Shown here piece after piece: positions 14,708-19,263 of a stretch of DNA of 19,263 nucleotides. The DNA is from CAYRFF01 sp964436125 (GTDB taxonomy: Bacteria; Bacteroidota; Bacteroidia; Chitinophagales; Saprospiraceae), in NCBI GenBank assembly GCA_964436125.1, contig CAYTBT010000043.1, forward strand, positions 1 through 19,263, in the 5' to 3' direction. Numbering within the stretch: position 1 is the first letter of the stretch; each line of letters starts with the position of its first letter. Position numbers and translations under genes: made by a program. The notes beneath the pieces are model-generated. The model ran no database searches, had not been told where the DNA came from, and saw nothing but the letters and a program-made list of their open reading frames with translations.

Positions 14708-17533
14708 TCAGGATTTCCTCTTCACCATCCTTTTTTGCCGGCTCCTGATAATTAAGGTTATCATAAAGCCGGATAGAGTGAGTATCATTCCTAGCCACAC
14801 GAGATTTATGCCCGGAATTATGGTTGCTTGAAATACAATAAAATCAGTTTCCGGCACATCCTCAACTAGTTCAAAATATACTTTGGAGTCCCCAAGCTTT
14901 TTGCCTTGAGCTATATCAAAATATATTTTCTCTGACTTCGGATCGACTTTATTTACTCGAGCATAAAGGCCAGTTTCCAGATTGAGATCTCTGATACCAT
15001 TGGCGCGTTTATCGCGTATTACATAAAGTGGATCAAGCTCATAAGAATTGCCTTGCTCGTCACTCACTTGAAGTATTGCTGCTATAGCGAGATCGCCTTC
15101 TTGTGGCGTGTAACTCGGATGACTTACGTCTGAATCTACGCCTTGAAAGTGAATCGTATAAGGCCCGTATTTCACCGATTCTCCACGCGTAAGGGCAACA
15201 GTCTTATAATCTAGTTTTGAGTCCTCTATAAGCAAGTCCGTAAAGATGGTATCTCGTAAACGTATCCTTATATTCAGGTCCTCATTTTTAATAGGTAAAC
15301 TATACACCATGGGGCCACGCAGAAGCAATGTAGGACTTACGATATAAGTCGTATCAACTTCAATATCATAGATATAAAAGTCTGCACTCAGAACGTGATC
15401 ATTCTCTTGTGCTTTATACTGTCCGTGGTCGCTTCCCACGTGATAATTCTTAATAGTAACAGCATAATTCCGGGTAAAGATTGTATCGCCGACATAGCCC
15501 GCATAATCCACATAGTTCAAGGTATCATCCATCTCTGCCGCTTTCTGAGGATTCATCATCGTCAAGGGCAAGCGTGTAATCCTCGTAAACATATCGGCAA
15601 ATACCCCTCTGCGTATTGCCGGATTTAATGCCTCAACATCATTAAATTCCTTGTTGTAAATAACATTGGGCACGAGCATAAAGGAGTCTTCAACCGTCTC
15701 TAGATCTTCAGAAAGTTCCTTCACTTCCAGAAAATAATGCCGATACTGGTGCTCCATTGAATCTGCTTCATAGGTAACCTTGTAGTTCTGCATAAGCATC
15801 GGCTCTCCCTTAAGCAGAATTAAGTTCTTCTTGAGAATATTGTCACTGACATTGGCAAGACCTTGTTGAGCAAACATATTGCTTGAGATTACCCGCTGGT
15901 TTAATCCCGTATATAATATTCCCAGCAATAAAATTCCAAATCCCAGGTGTGAGGTCGTACTCCCCAATAAGTTATAATTCCGTACAGGTTGCATAATAAA
16001 TGCAAGTACGTTCCCGATTATGGCAAACCAGGCAGAGAATAACAGGAGCTTGTATTGCCATGCATAAGCATCAATAATATATGAACTCCCGAATGCCAGC
16101 AACCCCGCTAGTAAAGCTGTAAGGCCTATCTGCATGAAGACCTGGTTCTTCATAGATTTCCAGCCACCTCCTCTGAAGCGGAAGAATTGAGACACTGCTG
16201 TAAGTAGCCCCATCAATACACCTATCCATAATTGATGTTTATTATAATGAGCCACCTGATCTTCAATAACCATCGGCTTAAATTGAGGGTCAAAGTATTG
16301 AATAAGGTTATTAATTACAGGTAGTGATGTACCGTAGGTAATCAAACATGCTGATATTACGATAACGAGAGAGCCCATATACATCCAGAACTCTTTGGAC
16401 TGAATCGGTTCTTCACGAGCCGGAACCGGTAATTTCTTCCTTCGATAGAAATATAAGATAAGGGAAAATAAGCCAAATATCGCTATGAGAGCAAGCAATT
16501 GCGGTCCGAGGCCCTCCTGTGTAAATGCGTGCACAGAAGTCTGCTGTAATGCTCCTGAACGCGTCAAGAAAGTCGAGTAGGTTATCCCTACAAAGGCAAG
16601 TATGTAAAAGATATAGGTACTTTTCAACGACTGTCGCGTAGAAAGCACTATGGCATTGGAGTGTAGGCCGGCAACCATCAATAACCATGGCACAAGTGAC
16701 ATGTTCTCCACCGGATCCCACGCCCAGTAACCACCAAATGTCAATGCCTCATAAGCCCACATTCCTCCGAGACAGATCCCCAGTCCCAGCACAAATGACG
16801 AAAACAATGCCCAGTTACGAGCTGGCCTTAACCAAGATAAATATTCACCGCGGATTAAAGAACTCATCGCATAGGCAAATGGCACGATGACACTTGAGAA
16901 TCCAAGGAACAAAATCGGAGGATGTATGACATTCCAGTAATTCTGAAGCAAGACATTCAAGCCTTGACCCTGAATAAGCTCAAGGTAATGAGGATTGGAA
17001 AATATCGGTGCATCCATCGTATTCCTCAACAAGACAAAGGGACTACTCCCTATTTTCGTCGCGGTCTCTCCGATAGGTAAATATATGCCCATTATCATCG
17101 TAAGTAATATTGCCTGTGCTATCCCTATGATGGGAATAACAAGGTTCTCCCACTTCCCTTTTCGGCTCATTATCACACAGCCTAGTGTGCTGTTCCAGAA
17201 CATCCACAACAAAAAACTACCTTCCTGACCTTCCCAGAACGCAGACAAGATATATTCCATCGGTAATATGTCATTGACGTGAGCCTGAACATACTTATAC
17301 TCATAGTAATAATTTACCATCATAAAAATAATCGTCGAAATTATACCTATGATGGAAGCATAATGCACCAGAAAGCTTCCCCGCATAAGCCGCTTCCATG
17401 GCTTTGACTCCGTCTTCTCATAGAGGAATCCACTGAGTACAGCTACAAGGCTAGCGATAAAAGCAAGTATCACAAGGGCATGCCCTACCTGCCCCGGAAT
17501 AAGATGTTCTCCGACGTATTGAATGTTTTCCAT
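14708..17533 (-). CDS. ccmF: Cytochrome c maturation heme lyase subunit CcmF (long form)
   Basis: 941 residues with many membrane helices. The tryptophan-rich WWD heme-handling motif is GGYWAWDPVENMSLVPWL (267-284). Conserved periplasmic histidines lie in NVIHPPILF (H204) and QQTSVHAF (H335), as in CcmF proteins. After the membrane core (to about residue 560) comes a large periplasmic beta-rich domain of ~340 residues, then a final helix and a basic tail (SRQKRMVKRKS). E. coli CcmF has about 650 residues, so the extra length is this C-terminal domain, common in Bacteroidota. It passes heme from holo-CcmE to apocytochrome c. It follows ccmE by 11 nt. Confidence 0.93.
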   Translation of the reverse strand: MENIQYVGEHLIPGQVGHALVILAFIASLVAVLSGFLYEKTESKPWKRLMRGSFLVHYASIIGIISTIIFMMVNYYYEYKYVQAHVNDILPMEYILSAFWEGQEGSFLLWMFWNSTLGCVIMSRKGKWENLVIPIIGIAQAILLTMIMGIYLPIGETATKIGSSPFVLLRNTMDAPIFSNPHYLELIQGQGLNVLLQNYWNVIHPPILFLGFSSVIVPFAYAMSSLIRGEYLSWLRPARNWALFSSFVLGLGICLGGMWAYEALTFGGYWAWDPVENMSLVPWLLMVAGLHSNAIVLSTRQSLKSTYIFYILAFVGITYSTFLTRSGALQQTSVHAFTQEGLGPQLLALIAIFGLFSLILYFYRRKKLPVPAREEPIQSKEFWMYMGSLVIVISACLITYGTSLPVINNLIQYFDPQFKPMVIEDQVAHYNKHQLWIGVLMGLLTAVSQFFRFRGGGWKSMKNQVFMQIGLTALLAGLLAFGSSYIIDAYAWQYKLLLFSAWFAIIGNVLAFIMQPVRNYNLLGSTTSHLGFGILLLGILYTGLNQRVISSNMFAQQGLANVSDNILKKNLILLKGEPMLMQNYKVTYEADSMEHQYRHYFLEVKELSEDLETVEDSFMLVPNVIYNKEFNDVEALNPAIRRGVFADMFTRITRLPLTMMNPQKAAEMDDTLNYVDYAGYVGDTIFTRNYAVTIKNYHVGSDHGQYKAQENDHVLSADFYIYDIEVDTTYIVSPTLLLRGPMVYSLPIKNEDLNIRIRLRDTIFTDLLIEDSKLDYKTVALTRGESVKYGPYTIHFQGVDSDVSHPSYTPQEGDLAIAAILQVSDEQGNSYELDPLYVIRDKRANGIRDLNLETGLYARVNKVDPKSEKIYFDIAQGKKLGDSKVYFELVEDVPETDFIVFQATIIPGINLVWLGMILTLSGFMITLIIRSRQKRMVKRKS

Positions 17534-17544
17534 AGCGCTTGTTT

Positions 17545-17940
17545 CTACAATTTATCTTTCCTGATATAAAGCTCTTCATCCTTGTATTTGGATGGGCATT
17601 TCATAAGCATTTCTGAGGCATAGAACCCATCTTCCTTGAACTTCCCGGTAAGTACTACCTGTTCCGTCAATTCAAAATCCTGAGGCTTGGCTCTATACAT
17701 AATGACTTTATTCACATTATCCTCATTGTCCTTTAAGTAGAAACTAAAATAATTGGGATCTTTCAGTGGGTCGTACACGATAGGCTTGTTTTTTACAAGA
17801 GTTCCGGTGATTTTCATCGCATCACCACTTGCTTTAGCTTCCGCAAATGACCCATAGGTACTCACCTCATCCGAGGCATATATCAACATTCCGATTGATA
17901 CCACAATAAGTATCAGAAGTATAATGTGTATCCTTTTCAT
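17545..17940 (-). CDS. ccmE: Cytochrome c maturation heme chaperone CcmE, cysteine type
   Basis: 131 residues. One N-terminal membrane anchor (about 4-22), then a periplasmic OB-fold (ITGTLVKNKPIVYDPLKDPN...VVLTGKF). The heme-binding site is MLMKCPSKY: C115 and Y119 in a CxxxY arrangement, where classical CcmE has HxxxY. Cysteine-type CcmE is known from archaea and some bacteria. It attaches heme covalently in the periplasm and hands it to CcmF. It is the first gene of the operon, with a perfect -7 box about 32 nt upstream. The ccmABC exporter genes are not in this window. Confidence 0.9.
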   Translation of the reverse strand: MKRIHIILLILIVVSIGMLIYASDEVSTYGSFAEAKASGDAMKITGTLVKNKPIVYDPLKDPNYFSFYLKDNEDNVNKVIMYRAKPQDFELTEQVVLTGKFKEDGFYASEMLMKCPSKYKDEELYIRKDKL

Positions 17941-17971
17941 CGAACTATATTTTCTACCGATTAAACTTAAG

Positions 17972-17979
17972 CAAATTTA
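17972..17979 (-). promoter_or_regulatory. -7 box TAAATTTG upstream of ccmE
   Basis: A perfect TAnnTTTG on the minus strand, 31 nt before the ccmE ATG. No clear TTG lies 17-23 nt upstream. It is probably the promoter of the ccmE-ccmF-DUF2520-91aa operon. Confidence 0.4.
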
Positions 17980-18119
17980 CATAAATCTCCCTTGAATTAG
18001 TAGGATTTGCCGCTATTCGACATTGATATGACACTTGTATGATGATATACGCGACAATAGGCATCTATTTAGAATCGTTATAGATTTTTTCTCTATAAAA
18101 TATTTCCCATATTTGTAAT

Positions 18120-18824
18120 ATGTTATCAGACCAGGAAAATACAAGGCAAGATATTCTCATAGGCTTGAAAAATGTCAATCTCTTTCACAAGAAAATCGCC
18201 GTTCTGGCGGATGTAGATGTGCAGATCAGAGCCGGAGAATTTTGCTATCTTATAGGAAAGACCGGAACAGGGAAGTCAACCTTTTTAAAATCCCTATTCG
18301 GAGCTTATCCCATTAAAAATGGTATGGCTCAAGTCATGGGATACGACATGCTGCAACTCCATCGCGATGACATTCCTATTCTACGCCGTGAAATGGGAAT
18401 GGTCTTTCAGGATTTTCTTCTCCTGAACGATCGCTCTGTCTATCAGAACCTGAACTTTGCCTTAAGAGCCCTGGGCTGGAAAAAGAGAAAGAAGCGTAAA
18501 GAACGGATAAAAGAAGTTCTAGAAATCGTACAGATGGAAGGTAAGGAAAATGCTTATCCGGGAAGGCTGTCCGGAGGAGAAAGACAACGCGTAGCCATTG
18601 CCAGGGCTATACTCAATAAGCCACCCTTAATCATTGCCGATGAGCCCACGGGCAACCTCGATCCGGAGACCTCCACCGACATCTTATACTTATTTAAACG
18701 CCTCAATAGTACTTATGGTACGGCTATACTTATGGCAACCCACGATTATCGTTTAATCGACCAGATTTCAGGACGCATTTTCAAGTGCGAAGACAACAGG
18801 ATATATGAGGCACAGGTGAATTGA
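18120..18824 (+). CDS. ftsE: Cell-division ABC transporter ATPase FtsE
   Basis: 234 residues, a complete ABC ATPase. Walker A is GKTGTGKST (46-54), the Q-loop is VFQDFLLLNDRSVYQNL (95-111), the signature is LSGGERQ (150-156), Walker B is LIIADEPTGNLD (170-181), and the H-loop histidine is H208 (ATHDY). DFLLLNDRSVYQN and the small size fit FtsE, which with FtsX controls septal peptidoglycan hydrolysis at the inner face of the membrane. LolD-like ATPases are the nearest alternative. ftsX does not follow; 440 bp of repeats come instead. The upstream sequence has a near-consensus CATATTTG (18108-18115) that would give an almost leaderless transcript. Its TGA overlaps the first unit of a hexamer array. 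Confidence 0.87.
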   Translation: MLSDQENTRQDILIGLKNVNLFHKKIAVLADVDVQIRAGEFCYLIGKTGTGKSTFLKSLFGAYPIKNGMAQVMGYDMLQLHRDDIPILRREMGMVFQDFLLLNDRSVYQNLNFALRALGWKKRKKRKERIKEVLEIVQMEGKENAYPGRLSGGERQRVAIARAILNKPPLIIADEPTGNLDPETSTDILYLFKRLNSTYGTAILMATHDYRLIDQISGRIFKCEDNRIYEAQVN

Positions 18825-18900
18825 GGCTAAGGCTGAGGCTGAGGCTGAGGCTAAGGCTGAGGCTAAGGCTGAGGCTAAGGTTGAGGCTGAGGCTAAGGCC
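18823..18900. repeat. hexamer array, 13 units of RAGGCT
   Basis: Thirteen consecutive 6-bp units of GAGGCT or AAGGCT, with one AAGGTT and a final AAGGCC. The first unit overlaps the ftsE stop codon by two bases. Read in the frame starting at 18823 it would encode Glu-Ala/Lys-Ala dipeptides, but no start codon precedes it in that frame. Confidence 0.9.
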
Positions 18901-18938
18901 TCAAGGCGAGACTACGAGCTCAGCTTGCTGAGTGAGGT

Positions 18939-18965
18939 AGCTCGACCTAATCCGCCGAGGTGGAA
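18939..18965. repeat. degenerate third copy of the intergenic repeat's 5' part
   Basis: AGCTCG, CCTA, TCCGCCG and AGG occur in the same order and spacing as in 4998-5028 (AGCTCGG, TCTTTAG, TCCGCCG, TAGGAGG), with small gaps. The similarity is by eye over about 30 bp. Confidence 0.35.
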
Positions 18966-18990
18966 CAAAGGACAATGAGCAATGTACAAT

Positions 18991-19011
18991 GAATGATGAA
19001 TGATGAATGAT
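18991..19011. repeat. 7-bp tandem repeat (GAATGAT)x3
   Basis: Three exact copies of GAATGAT, preceded by related ACAATGA/CAATGTA words from 18972. Confidence 0.85.
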
Positions 19012-19057
19012 GGATTGCTTCAAGCTTCCTACTGACAAGCATCGAAGAAAATCATTT

Positions 19058-19116
19058 GAAGCCATAGTTAATGGCCAATCCTTCGGCTACGCTCAGGAAC
19101 CGCAGCTAATGGCTTC
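19058..19116. repeat. inverted repeat with a REP-like palindrome inside
   Basis: GAAGCCAT (19058-19065) pairs perfectly with ATGGCTTC (19109-19116). The enclosed segment has CCTTCGGCTACGCTCAGG (19080-19097), which resembles a short semi-palindrome (CCTTCGAC..CGCTCAGG) that recurs between genes of many bacteria. CGGCTACGC (19084-19092) is also complementary to GCGTAGCCG at 19199-19207. Confidence 0.5.
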
Positions 19117-19130
19117 ACCGAAGACGCCGC

Positions 19131-19172
19131 CGGTAACAGGTAATCGGTAACGGGTAATCGGTAATGGGTAAT
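19131..19172. repeat. 7-bp tandem repeat, 6 units of NGGTAAY
   Basis: Six consecutive heptamers (CGGTAAC, AGGTAAT, CGGTAAC, GGGTAAT, CGGTAAT, GGGTAAT). A short run of the same word (AGGTAAT CGGTGAA) also occurs at 5188-5201. Confidence 0.85.
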
Positions 19173-19214
19173 GGGTTGGCTTACGACTAGCGACTTCGGC
19201 GTAGCCGCCACCAG

Positions 19215-19242
19215 TTACGAGTCACGAGTCACGAGTCACGAA
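19215..19242. repeat. 7-bp tandem repeat, 4 units of TCACGAG
   Basis: TTACGAG, TCACGAG, TCACGAG, TCACGAA in a row. Confidence 0.85.
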
Positions 19243-19263
19243 ACTTTCAACCATTCAACTCTT

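Larger units (their letters stand above)
18901..19263. other. gene-free repeat-rich tail of the window
   Basis: No reading frame looks like a gene. The stretch contains a nested hairpin at 18916-18945, a degenerate piece of the 5000-5142 repeat, three separate 7-bp tandem repeats, and inverted repeats at 19058-19116 and 19084-19207. These are listed separately. Confidence 0.6.

Noticed and set aside
18823..18978. Programmed +1 frameshift at the ftsE stop giving an FtsE with a Glu-Ala/Lys-Ala extension
   Set aside because: The +1 frame stays open to 18978, but there is no slippery CUU-UGA-type site, FtsE is full length without it, and the sequence after the array does not look like protein.
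18991..19242. CRISPR array
   Set aside because: The repeats are 7 bp and contiguous, with no 25-40-bp repeats, no unique spacers and no cas genes.

Overview
The window is a chromosomal stretch of a Bacteroidota bacterium with about 40% GC. Several lines point to this phylum. At least four leader regions carry a perfect TAnnTTTG -7 box, which is the Bacteroidota sigma-70 promoter element, and purine-rich Shine-Dalgarno sites are mostly absent. Most of the protein families are typical of Bacteroidota: a GT2 fused to a glycosylphosphotransferase-like tail, a PorV/PorQ-like barrel, DUF3810, an exported M49 peptidase and a long CcmF. The futalosine hydrolase implies menaquinone synthesis by the futalosine route, which suggests the Cytophagia/Saprospiria side of the phylum rather than Bacteroidales. 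That last step is inference.

Layout. Positions 88-2639 (minus) hold recR followed by a membrane glycosyltransferase with overlapping start and stop codons. Positions 3104-4402 (plus) hold the E2 subunit of the pyruvate dehydrogenase complex, closed by a strong hairpin terminator. Positions 4481-5228 contain no gene. They hold a nest of repeats: a 280-bp imperfect palindrome, two copies of an 80-90-bp repeat, and a 46-bp cloverleaf-like insertion with 8-bp flanking duplications in the second copy. Positions 5229-6916 (minus) hold a HerA/YjgR-type ATPase preceded by an unannotated 43-residue membrane protein. Positions 6961-8471 (plus) hold an outer-membrane barrel protein and mqnB. Positions 8464-12780 (minus) hold a DUF3810 membrane metallopeptidase candidate, a BASS-family transporter and an M49 lipoprotein peptidase. 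Position 12964 onward (plus) holds udk. Positions 13623-17940 (minus) form one operon: ccmE, ccmF, a DUF2520 Rossmann protein and a 91-residue unknown. Positions 18120-18824 (plus) hold ftsE. Positions 18823-19263 contain no gene and carry a hexamer array, three different 7-bp tandem repeats and REP-like palindromes.

How the genes work together. Most are housekeeping functions: recombinational repair, pyruvate oxidation, respiratory quinone and cytochrome c maturation, nucleotide salvage, division and envelope polysaccharide synthesis. Cytochrome c maturation uses a cysteine-type CcmE (CPSKY in place of the classical histidine motif) with CcmF in the same operon; ccmA, B, C and H are not here. 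mqnB and ccmEF both serve a menaquinone-based respiratory chain.

I see no phage, defence system, CRISPR array, tRNA, rRNA or complete insertion sequence. The least explained signals are the intergenic repeats at 4700-5200 and 18820-19263, the 43-residue membrane protein, and the degenerate glycosylphosphotransferase tail on the GT2.
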